Source: Macrothele yani (Eukaryota > Arthropoda > Arachnida > Araneae > Macrothelidae). Taken from it: a stretch of 64,000 nucleotides of DNA. Each line of letters starts with the position of its first letter. Within the stretch, counting starts at the first letter, position 1. The notes beneath the pieces were generated by a model. It saw only the letters and a list, made by a program, of their open reading frames with translations. It ran no database searches and was not told the origin of the DNA. Position numbers and translations under genes: made by a program. Where the stretch lies: contig CM077011.1 of NCBI GenBank assembly GCA_039090855.1, forward strand, positions 15,873,001-15,937,000. Reading direction: 5' to 3'. Shown piece after piece: positions 30,975 to 41,209 of the stretch.

Positions 30975-31812
30975 TAAAGCAGATCTGCCAACCTTACTCT
31001 ATTATTCAGAATAATTTTCTTAAAGTTCTTTTGATGAAAGAAGAAGGAATTTCGTTCTCTAGAAAACTTTCTAATAGTATATTAATGTGGTAATTGAAGT
31101 CCAAATTGTTGCTGCAAATTCTTGAAATTCTTAGGACCTGAGAAATTAGTACATTCTCAATTACTTTGGTTGAAATGTTATTATTCCAGTGTAGATATTT
31201 AATTACTTTGAAAGGAAAATTAACTCTTTTATCAAAGAGGCTAATAGATGGGTTACCTCTGTTGAGCTTAATGCTTAAGTCTAGGAACTCAAGTTCCTGA
31301 TTACTGTGGTTGGTTTTACATAAGTTAAGAGAGCTAGGATAGATATTATCAAAATCACTCTCTATAACTTCTGAATTATTGATACACAGCAGATCATCAA
31401 TATATCTAAAAGTGTAAAGGTAGTTATCTGAGCAGGTGGGGTGATTTTTAATGAATTTATATTCCTTAAAGAACAGGAATAGGATTAGCGATATTCTGTG
31501 GACGTTGATGTTCCCATGGGAATACCGTTCACTTGCTTATAGAGAGTATTATTATATAAGATATGGTTATTTTCTATGCAGCAATTGAGATAAGAGTTCC
31601 AAGTTCCTACATTAACAAATTGGTTAAGTTTAAATTCTGCATACAGCTCTTTAAAGGTAGTGATTATATCTGATAGAGGCAGATTAGTATATAGGTTTTC
31701 AAAATCATAACTATTAATATCTAGGGGACAAACTTTGAGTATAGTAGAAATTACTTCTGCATTATTATTAATTATCCAAAAATCTCTGTACATCAAGTTA
31801 GAACAGTTTCTA
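30975..31812 (-). pseudogene. Reverse transcriptase, left-arm copy (frameshifted)
   Basis: Mirror copy of the right-arm gene. It reads MYRDFWIINNNAEVISTIL through VNGIPMGTSTST, then one extra base near 31496 shifts the frame within motif B. The rest of the domain, including the YIDD motif, is present but out of frame. The N-terminus is cut at the palindrome centre. Confidence 0.85.
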
Positions 31813-32715
31813 AGGAGTCATAAAAAGAAAATAGATCTTGCTTTTGAAGATGTCTTAAAGAAGGTTTTGAAACACATTAGAAACTGTTCTAACTTGATGT
31901 ACAGAGATTTTTGGATAATTAATAATAATGCAGAAGTAATTTCTACTATACTCAAAGTTTGTCCCCTAGATATTAATAGTTATGATTTTGAAAACCTATA
32001 TACTAATCTGCCTCTATCAGATATAATCACTACCTTTAAAGAGCTGTATGCAGAATTTAAACTTAACCAATTTGTTAATGTAGGAACTTGGAACTCTTAT
32101 CTCAATTGCTGCATAGAAAATAACCATATCTTATATAATAATACTCTCTATAAGCAAGTGAACGGTATTCCCATGGGAACATCAACGTCCACGAATATCG
32201 CTAATCTATTCCTGTTCTTTAAGGAATATAAATTCATTAAAAATCACCCCACCTGCTCAGATAACTACCTTTACACTTTTAGATATATTGATGATCTGCT
32301 GTGTATCAATAATTCAGAAGTTATAGAGAGTGATTTTGATAATATCTATCCTAGCTCTCTTAACTTATGTAAAACCAACCACAGTAATCAGGAACTTGAG
32401 TTCCTAGACTTAAGCATTAAGCTCAACAGAGGTAACCCATCTATTAGCCTCTTTGATAAAAGAGTTAATTTTCCTTTCAAAGTAATTAAATATCTACACT
32501 GGAATAATAACATTTCAACCAAAGTAATTGAGAATGTACTAATTTCTCAGGTCCTAAGAATTTCAAGAATTTGCAGCAACAATTTGGACTTCAATTACTA
32601 CATTAATATACTATTAGAAAGTTTTCTAGAGAACGAAATTCCTTCTTCTTTCATCAAAAGAACTTTAAGAAAAATTATTCTGAATAATAGAGTAAGGTTG
32701 GCAGATCTGCTTTAA
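31813..32715 (+). CDS. Penelope-like (or related) reverse transcriptase, 5'-truncated
   Basis: RNA-dependent DNA polymerase domain, open to its stop at 32715. Motifs are SYDFENLYTNLPLSD (catalytic Asp at about codon 58 of this segment), VNGIPMGTSTSTNIANLFL, FRYIDDLLCINN (paired catalytic Asp), LEFLDLSIKL and SLFDKRVNFPF. The LYTNLP / GIPMG..AN / Y-DD / FLD pattern fits Penelope-like and similar YxDD reverse transcriptases, not RTE, LTR or DIRS types. There is no GIY-YIG or other endonuclease in what remains. The reading frame extends back to 31735, but those first 26 codons are antisense of the left-arm RT, an artefact of the palindrome, and no ATG occurs before Met at 31897. The N-terminal RT motifs are missing, so activity is unlikely. 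Confidence 0.8.
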   Translation, partial: RSHKKKIDLAFEDVLKKVLKHIRNCSNLMYRDFWIINNNAEVISTILKVCPLDINSYDFENLYTNLPLSDIITTFKELYAEFKLNQFVNVGTWNSYLNCCIENNHILYNNTLYKQVNGIPMGTSTSTNIANLFLFFKEYKFIKNHPTCSDNYLYTFRYIDDLLCINNSEVIESDFDNIYPSSLNLCKTNHSNQELEFLDLSIKLNRGNPSISLFDKRVNFPFKVIKYLHWNNNISTKVIENVLISQVLRISRICSNNLDFNYYINILLESFLENEIPSSFIKRTLRKIILNNRVRLADLL

Positions 32716-34293
32716 TTTTCTACACAGTTAATAATATGATTCTGACCAATCAAAGCCGTAAGGAAGTTGGCTAGAGGATGCCTATTAACTACCTAAAGGA
32801 ACCTTAGTGCTATGGATATGACGGTCCTATTAAAACAAAAATTAAATAATATAAACAAAATCACAAAAAAAGCTTAAAAATCTGTTTATAAAAGAAAATA
32901 AAAACAAATAAAAAAGAAAACTAGTTATTCATCACTAGGATAGCTATACTAAAAATAGTAAAACCAACATTAAAATTAATAAGATTCTGATTAATCTATA
33001 GAAGCTCACTAAGGTGATTTAATACATGCAAAGATTATTAAATACACTGCTCGTGTATTTTATAATATTTCTCATGTATTCTGGAGAGTTAATTCTGCTC
33101 TTTCTGATCATACAGATCCACAGTCTTAAGTTTATATATATTTTTTTCTCTGGTTAAAATATCCGCGCGTTGGTTTCTTGCTGTATGAAAGGAGGCCATC
33201 AGCCCCACCCTCACTGCCCCCAGCAACTAGGAGTGGCGGAAGAGGTCAGCCATGTTCTTCTTGTGAGGAGAAAGTTTTTGTCACACAAGAGGTAAGCTCT
33301 CTTCCTTGTTTGGGTTCTAGGTTTTATAAGTTCAATGTTTGTACTTCATGTACTTTTTCTCTGTTGTTTTTTAGCTTTTCAGCTTTTAGGCATTGGTTTG
33401 TCTGTTAACATTTTTGCGTGGTTTTAACTCTTTCTTTTCTTTGTAACTTTGAGCATCTTTGGGGTACCTAGGAACAGAAGATGGCTAAAGCTTGTTCCTT
33501 TTCTATGCGCTGTTTTTTCAAAGTAGTTAAGTTCTTAATAACTAATTAATTATGCACTTAAAGCACTGCCGAAATACTTTGTACATATTGCAACTAACTG
33601 TTTAAGGTATATAACTTTCACAAAGTTTTCTTTAGTTAATTATTATCTTTAACTTATTCTCGTTTTCGTGCTGTCATAAGTTGTAGAGTAGGGGTTTTAG
33701 ACTCAAGTTTTCTTTCAAAAATCTGTTCGTTAAAAATTAATATTTCCTTTAATTGCAATGTAAAAAATTTGGATTTCTTTGCATTGATTTTCAGGTTTAA
33801 ATTCTCTCTCAAACGAACTTGGCATTTCGTTATGGCTGAAAATCATTTCTAATTATTATGTCACTCTCACAGCTTGAGTTCTCTTAATCTTCTTCTCTCT
33901 GTTTAATAGTAACAGATGAAGAGCATGGGTCGGGCCAGAAGGTTAATGGATGCAAGCGAAATTGTTAACTAGTGCTAGGTCATGCAACTCTACGGAGGAC
34001 ATGACATATATATATATTTTAAACTATTTTAGGTGGGAATATTACTTGCATCTATGGCGCTTGCAAGAAACCCATTTCCAACTAGGTCTTTGTGGAAGTG
34101 AGAAAATGCAGAGTTTTTGCTGGTCCTTGATAAAGCCAAGGCTCAGTATTCTCGACACCTTCTACATTCAGTAGTTTTATTTTATTTTTTTATCTTTTCC
34201 TTTACTCACACAGGTAGATACATAACCTTTTCTATGTTGTACTAGGTGTAGTCAAAATTTTATATGTATTTTTTTGCTTAGGTATCTTCTTTA

Positions 34294-34297
<4 letters not shown>
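32716..34297 (+). other. 3' non-coding region of the right-arm retroelement
   Basis: About 1.6 kb after the RT stop, mirrored at about 29379-30974. It includes a TATA-like TTTATATATA at 33130, a local GC-rich block (33190-33260) with an ATG at 33250, and AGAGGTAAGCT at 33289, a good match to a 5' splice donor. Penelope-like elements can carry promoter and splice signals in LTR-like ends, so this may be such a region. Differences between the arms are mostly small indels, so it is probably not protein-coding. Confidence 0.5.

Positions 34298-34336
<39 letters not shown>
34298..34336. repeat. (TA)n microsatellite, right flank of the palindrome
   Basis: TA run between the palindrome and the second RTE copy. 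Its end (ATATAATATG, 34330-34339) is the RTE target duplication. Confidence 0.85.
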
Positions 34337-34338
<2 letters not shown>

Positions 34339-34339
34339 G

Positions 34340-37300
34340 GGATGTAAGGTCAGGTGATGGGGATGTAAGGTCAGGTGATGCGTAACATCACAGCCTCTCC
34401 TTGACAAATGTCAACCCCGCCTTCTCGTGGTACATCCTGTTCCCACTAAAGGGGCTCTGACGACCGCCAATAGCGGTATAACTATACCATCGGGATTAGA
34501 GGAAATGCTATCCCACACTCACCAACCCGCTTGGCCAGCGTGGTGAGTTATGGCCAAACCCCTCCAAAATGACTCCACAACTTAAATCTTGGCCCTCAGT
34601 CTCCGGCAGCTGGAATGTACATGGCCAAGGCAGCGGCCAGTGCGACATGAAGGCAGAGGGTGCTAAGAATCCCCGGAGGACCGGACTAGGCTGCCATCTG
34701 ATGCTGACCTTGGCTACGTATAACGGACGCTCCCTATCTTCTGATTCAAGGCTTCTTGAATTGGAAGAGGAACTACAAAGGATCAAGTGGGACATCGTCG
34801 GGCTAAGTGAGGTAAGGAGAAAAGGAGAAGATCTCATTGAACTGAAAAGTGGACATCTCTTCTACTATCGTGGGACAGATACTGGCAGAACTAGTGGTGT
34901 TGGATTTATAATAAACAAGAAACTGAAGGATAAAGTTGTAGAAGTTGAAAGTTCCTCTGACAGAGCTGCACGACTCGTTATCCAACTCTCGAGAAGATAC
35001 CAGGCTCAGATCATTCAAACTTATGCACCCACCACAAGTCATGCTGAAGAAGAGATTGAAGAATTTTATGAGGAAATTCGTCATCTAAATAATAAAGGTA
35101 AGCAGCACTTGAAGATAATTATGGGACATTTCAATGCAAAAATAGGGCAACGGCAACAGAATGAAACTTCAGTAGGTAAATTCGGTCACGGCAACAGAAA
35201 CCAGCGTGGAAATACTCTCGTAGAGTTTGCAGAGGCAGAAGGGTTTTTCATCTTGAACTCCTTTTTCAAGAAAAAGCCACACAGGAAATGGACATGGAGA
35301 CATCCAAATGGGATGACAAGTGAAATTGATTTTATTATGTGTAACAAAAAATTAGTCATCGAAGACTGCAGTGTGCTAAACAAGTTCAACACAGGTAGTG
35401 ACCATAGATTGGTGAGATGTAAGATGTACCTCAACACTAAACTCGAACGTAGCAAGCTCACAAGACAAACAAAATGTATTGATAACCAACCTTAAAAAAC
35501 ATCCTAATACCTTCAAGTTGGAACTGAAGAACAGATTCTCTGCTTTAGAAGGCCTAACTTCGGAAGAAGTGGATATTTCTGAAGTTAACAGAAAAGTAAC
35601 CAAAGCTCTTTTGGAAACAGCAACAAAATTAGCTGGGTCTAAGAACAAATTGCATGTGAACAAATTATCAGGAAAAACCAAAATGTTGATGCAAAAAAGA
35701 AGAGTGAGGAGGACAACTAAAGAAGATGTGACTTCCAAAGTGGAATATATAGAGCTATGCAAGACAGTACGAAAAAGTATCACTGAAGACGTAAGGAAAT
35801 TCAACTGTGAACTAGTAAGGAAAGCAATTGAAAACAACCAAAGCCTAAAGATAACAAATGGGACATCTCAGTAAGGGAAAAAAACAGATTAAGGCACTGA
35901 GAAAAGAAGATGGTTCTGTAACAAGAAATAGAGGCGAAATTTTGACAAGAGTGAAAGATTTCTACTCCAAATTATATATGAAAGGGATGATACATGTACT
36001 CCAGACATCATGAAAGGTACCAGTACCAGAGTTCTTCCAGTCCTTCCAGCAGAAGTTGCACATGCAATCAAGAACATGAAGCGGGGAAAAGCTCCAGGAG
36101 AAGATGGAATTACTGTAGACATCATACAAGAAGCAAGTGGAGAAATCGAAACAGTACTCGCCCAAATTTTCACTCGATGCCTTAATGAAGGGAAAATTCC
36201 TGAGGATTGGAACAACGCTACAATGATCTTGCTACATAAAAAAGGTGACATTGAGGATCTCAGGAACTACAGACCTATCAGCCTCCTATCAGTGGTTTAT
36301 AAAATCTTCACTAAAGTTCTTTCACACCGCTTGAAGGTGACACTGGACATGGCTCAACCGAGAGAACAAGCTGGATTCAGGAGTGGCTACAGCACAATAG
36401 ATCATATCCACGTACTGAGAGAACTAATTGAAAGAGCGAGGGAATATGAACTTCCATTGTGCATGGCTTTTATCGATTATGAAAAAGCCTTTGATTCGGT
36501 GAAACCATCAGCAGTTGCAATGGCTCTGAAATCCTGCGGTATTGAAGATGCATACATTAATATTATTAATAACATCTATGAAAATGCAAGTGCAAAGATT
36601 CGGCTGTTTGAAAATACAACACACATAAAAATTGGAAAAGGGAGTGAGACAAGGTGACACCATATCTCCGAAGCTCTTTAATGCCACATTGGAAAATGTC
36701 TTTCAATCACTGAACTGGGAAAACAAAGGGATAAAGATTAATGGATATTATCTAACCCACCTTCGTTTTGCTGATGACATAGTCATTTTTGCAACTACCC
36801 CATCAGAGCTACAGAGTATGATCCAGGAACTTGCTGACAAGAGTAAAGAAGTGGGATTAAAAATGAACTTTCAGAAGACAAAAGTGATGTACAATGCTTT
36901 TACAAGAAATGAAGATTTATCGATTGATGGAGAAAAGCTGGAGATAACAGACACGTACGTTTATCTTGGACAGCAGATATCAAGTGAGGGTCACATTGGT
37001 GAAGAAATTAATCGGCGTACAAAACTTGCCTGGAGAGTTTTTGGAAGAAACAGCATAATTTTCAAGAGCAATATGCCATTATGTCTTAAAAGAAAAGTGC
37101 TTGATCAATGCATCCTTCCAGTGCTTACGTATGGTGCAGAGACGTGGACCTTAGCTAAAAGAGACATACAAAGGCTGCAGACAACTCAAATAAGCATGGA
37201 GAGGTGCATGCTTGGTGTAACCAGGAGAGATAAGAAGAGGAACACGTGGATCCGAAAAATGACAAGAGTGGAGGACATCATGATCAGAGTTAAATCCCTG

Positions 37301-37551
37301 AAATGGCAATGGGCTGGACATACTGCCAGAAGAACAGACCATCGATGGACAGCCGGAATTTTATATTGGATTCCAAGGGACAGGAAAAGACCCAGAAGAA
37401 GACCACATGGAAGATGGTTGGATGAAATTCGAAAGTATGCGGGAGTGACATGGAAGAGACTGGCACAAGACAGACCGTTGTGGAGGAAACTTGGGGAGAC
37501 CTTCGTCCAGCAGTGGATTGATAATGGTTGACAATGATGATGATGATGATG
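34340..37551 (+). mobile_element. RTE-clade non-LTR retrotransposon, copy 2
   Basis: Close relative of copy 1, inserted with a 10-bp duplication ATATAATATG (34330-34339 and 37552-37561). The 5' end has two tandem copies of GGATGTAAGGTCAGGTGATG (34340-34379) where copy 1 has one. It ends in (GAT)n. The coding region is broken by several frameshifts. Confidence 0.9.
34569..37531 (+). pseudogene. RTE endonuclease-reverse transcriptase, multiply frameshifted
   Basis: Starts at ATG 34569 (MTPQLKSWPSVSGSWNVHG), probably the original start. The endonuclease carries the usual motifs, but the GDFN block reads IMGHFNAKIG, so a catalytic Asp is His. The frame breaks near 35480 (2-base deletion relative to copy 1), near 35855, near 35977 (2-base gain) and near 36640 (one extra A before GVRQGDT). 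RT motifs are FIDYEKAFDSV, GVRQGDTISPKLF and LRFADDIVIF. Copy 1 lacks these lesions, so they arose after the copies separated. Confidence 0.9.
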
Positions 37552-37561
37552 ATATAATATG

Positions 37562-38020
37562 ACCCATCCTGCACTATCGGAGATCGCTTCGTGACGTCAT
37601 TGTCCTATTCATCATAATAAAACTACCGAATTGCCACTCTTCTGTGTATCTGCGGTATAGCAAAGGATAAGAATTTTTATTCATAAACCAGAAAGAGCAG
37701 CGTTCAGAAAATCTTGCTGTACGTCTAATTCATATTGCTTTCATTTTTTAATTAAGAAAACTTGTGGAATCTTGGCTAGATATATTTCAGTATGAATAAA
37801 GAAATTTCTGTATTATATTAGAATGTTTTTTTAATATTTGTGACATATTTTTTAATTTGCATAAAGAAATTTCTTTATTATATTACAATGATGTATATTT
37901 TGTCTTTTACTCTGTATTTTAAATTTAAATTAATACAAAAGCAGCAAAAATAATCCTTGTAACTACAACAAATTAACTTTAACAAGTTAGTAGAATCATG
38001 CAATGCATTGATTATAATAC
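37562..38020. other. Non-coding stretch, nothing recognised
   Basis: AT-rich, with two ATAAAGAAATTTCT-like repeats about 65 bp apart (37797 and 37861). No other feature. Confidence 0.5.
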
Positions 38021-38021
38021 G

Positions 38022-40170
38022 CTTTCCAACATACCAGAAATCATTACTCAAGTTATGAGGATAATGGCTGTGGAATAAATCTCGGTCCTGTGCCCTGACC
38101 TTTGATTCCATTTCGATGATATTCAACAGAACCGGTTTGGTATACCTCCGAAATAACATGATAAAGTTTTGTCGCAATCGAAGCATTTCTACGTAAGTTA
38201 TGATGCATAAGGGCTATGGAATAGATCCCGCTCCTGTGTCCTAGCCTTTGACCCCATTTCGCCCATTTTCAATAGAATTCGTCCCCAGGCAAGACCCTAC
38301 AACATACTAACATTTCATCTAAATCGAAGCATTTTAACGTAAGTTATGACGCATAATGGCGATGGAAGTGATTCCGCTTCTATGTCCTGACTTTTGACCC
38401 CATTTCGCCTATTTTCAATAAGGTTTGTCGCCAGGCGGTCTTCTACCACATACTAAAATTTCATCGAAATCGAACCTTTTTTACGTTAGTTATGACGCAT
38501 AAGAGCAGTGGAATGGATCCCGCTCCTAAGTACTGACCTTTGACCCCATTTCGTTCACTTTAAATAGGTTACCTTCCCAGGTGATCCCCTACCTGATAAT
38601 AAAATTTCATCGAAATCGAACGTTTGTTACGCGAGTTATCGTGCGGACGGACATAAGCACACAACGCGTGACGTAATGAGCCTGATGGGAATCGGGACCA
38701 TCTGCGCGCAAAAGTGTGACGTCATAAAACTTTAATAGGATCCGCACACAACGCGTGACGTAATGAGAGAGATGGCGAGACCGCGCGCCAACATTCTCAA
38801 ACGCGAAATTGTGACGTCATAAGATTTCTAAGCATTGGTATCATTAATGGAATAACGCCATCACTAAAAACGTTATAATTTGGGATGGTTATTTAACTCA
38901 CTGAACGAATTCTCCTAAAGTCGAGATCAAGCTAAATCGATTTCTAGTACCAGAAAACGGTCGGTTAACGACTTTCATCAAAATTCTTAAAGCCGTTTTC
39001 AAAATAAAATGTGCATACATACATACAAGAATTGCTACTTTAAGGTAGACGTCAAGTAATTTTGCTTCCTATGCTTCCAATGAAAAAAAGTCTGTACACG
39101 TTTTTTTCACAATTAATGCATTCCCAAGGATGAAAATTTGAACATCGATTAAAATATGTTCATTTTATAACTTGGAATACTTAATATTTTCTAAAACATA
39201 ACTATAATTATGCAATTCAACATTTGTTTGTCTACTGACGTCATGAAAACACAGGTCGCGCCATCTTTTTTCTGGACAATTAACGCGTTCACAAGGATGA
39301 AAATTTGAACATTGATTAAAATATGCTTCATTTCATAACTTGGAATACTTAATATTTTCTAAACTATAACCGTAATTATGCAATCCAACATTTTTTTGTC
39401 CACTGACGTCATCAAAGTACAGGTCGCGCCATCTTTTCTCTGGTTTCAACACCACCAAAGGAAAAGTTATTGATTTTTAATATGATTATGGTTATGTTTT
39501 AGAACATATTAAGTTTTCCAAGTTATAATATAAAGTTATTTTAATCGATGTTCAAATTTTCATCCTTGGGAACACATTATTTGTGAAGGAAATGTGTACA
39601 AAACTTTTTCCATTGGGAGTATAGGAAGCAAAATTACTTGACGTCCACCTTAATAATATGGGATAAGGGCAATGGAAAGGATCGCAATCCTATGTCCTGA
39701 CCTTTGACCACATTTCGTCCATTTTCAATAGGGTTCGTCCCCAGGTGGTCCCCTACTACATACTGAAATTTCATCGAAATCGAACTATTTTTACGCAAGT
39801 TATGACGCATAAGGGCAACGGAATGCATTCCGATCTTATCTCCTGACCTTTGACCCCACTTCACCCATTTTGAAAAGGGTTCGTCCCCAGGCGGTCTCCT
39901 ACCACATAGTAAACTTTCATTGAAATCGAACCATGTTTACGCAAGTTATGGCGCATAAGGGCAATAGAATGATTCCGCTGCTACGTCGTGACCTTTGACC
40001 CAATTTGTCCCATTTTCAATAGGGTTCGTTCCCAGGTGGTCCCCTACCACATAGTAAAATTTCACCGAAATCGAACCATTTTTTACGCCAGTTATCGTGC
40101 GGACAGACAGACGGACGGACGGACAAAGTTGGAGCATATACGCTTCTTCAACCTATGGTTGGAAAGCGTA
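38022..40170 (+). mobile_element. HINE/DINE-1-like element, copy 2 (complete)
   Basis: Both ends are present: ACGCTTTCCAAC at 38022 and its inverse near 40158-40169. It has the same order as copy 1: four ~146-bp units, a middle with the nested TTAA-flanked inverted repeat (39044-39649), three units, an (ACGG)n tract at 40105-40121 and a terminal stem-loop. There is no coding capacity. Its length of about 2.15 kb defines the family's full size here. Confidence 0.65.
39044..39649. repeat. Nested inverted-repeat module flanked by TTAA (second copy)
   Basis: Same module as 1025-1630, with TTAA at 39040-39043 and 39650-39653. Confidence 0.45.
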
Positions 40171-40349
40171 AAAAAGTATAAGCAATTTCTCTGCGGACCT
40201 TATAAATCTGTGCGGTAGATATTTTTGAACTCTTCGCTTCCTCTTACTAAAGTATCCGTAATCCCAAAGCTGTTAATTTCTTCTGTGTGTCATGTAAATG
40301 TGCTTCTTTTGCAGTTCTATGCCCTGTTTCATTTCAAAATTGCTGAAAA

Positions 40350-40410
40350 GGCGAATCGTGTATCCAAACTGAAGCTCTTCCACAGCTTCAGTTTGGATAC
40401 ACGATTCGCC
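40350..40410. repeat. Perfect 27-bp hairpin
   Basis: GGCGAATCGTGTATCCAAAC plus GAAGCT (40350-40376), a 7-base loop CTTCCAC, then the exact inverse (40384-40410). There is no adjacent gene, so a terminator role cannot be argued. Confidence 0.9.
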
Positions 40411-40496
40411 ATTTAGGACGGTGATGTCGCCCATTCTTTGCCTGCGAGGGAGGAGATTTGAGCAAACCTTATGTTCTACTAACCTTAATGCTAATC

Positions 40497-40703
40497 AGCG
40501 TTTGCCGACCCGGGGACGCAGTTTTCTAATCGCTGCCTTGTGATAATTCGTCCCAGATGGGTTCGAATCCCTATGAGGCATGGATGTTATGTTTGGCTTA
40601 CCGCACTGGGTCTCTTCCTTCGCTGGAGCCAGTAGCCCTAAATTAGAGACGGGTGACTGCTGACAGCACATCGTATTGCTCACGATAGTCGTTAAACGGC
40701 CAA
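40497..40703 (+). repeat. tRNA-derived SINE, family A (diverged)
   Basis: GGGTTCGAATCCC box B, ATGAGGCATGGATGTTATG junction and tail CCCTAAATTAGAGACGGGTG ... GCTCACGATAGTCGTTAAAC. The box A is degraded. Confidence 0.75.
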
Positions 40704-41209
40704 ACAAAAACAAAAAAGAAAAAAGGTATAGTCAGCGTTACTCACTGCTCATGAAATTGCTCTGAAATTTAGCCATCGAAAAACGTTAAGATCAGAAGTA
40801 ATAAAGGGAGGGTGAAAAATGTAAAAATTTCCCTACACAAGAGAAAAACAGAACTTATTTTTATAGCTATTACTTACTGATTGCTAATTTAACGATAATA
40901 TAACAGTAAAACCACGTATAATGTTTTTAAATGTCTATAATTGTACTTGTCCTATGGGCTCAAACGTCTGTATCCTTAAAAACATTACTTATCATGCATG
41001 TGTGATACTTATAAAACTGGAGCTTCTTAACTTATGCTCCAGAAAACTAGCACAAAATCCTTAATTGCACATTGAGCAATATTAAGCCTTTTAACAGCCA
41101 GATAAGTCTTCCAGAAATAGTCTTTAATGGTTTCAAAGGCACATCTCTTGAACAGCTCATCAATGTTAATAAACGATAATCAAGTGCTTAAACAGCACTG
41201 TACTTCAAA
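40704..41209. other. Non-coding stretch, nothing recognised
   Basis: AT-rich flank of the hAT element, with no supported feature. Confidence 0.5.

Larger units (their letters stand above)
29379..34297. mobile_element. Near-perfect palindrome of two head-to-head retroelement copies
   Basis: Arms 29379-31812 and 31878-34297 are reverse complements over about 2.42 kb with only scattered small differences, separated by a 65-bp spacer (31813-31877). Each arm carries the same 3' part of an element: the reverse-transcriptase coding region followed by ~1.6 kb of non-coding 3' sequence. The spacer continues the coding sequence upstream, so the right copy is 65 bp longer at its 5' end and both are 5'-truncated at almost the same place. 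The left copy continues about 110 bp further out, to the (TA)n. Head-to-head or partly inverted insertions are known for Penelope-like elements. An inverted duplication during replication, or an assembly foldback, are alternatives. Confidence 0.85.
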
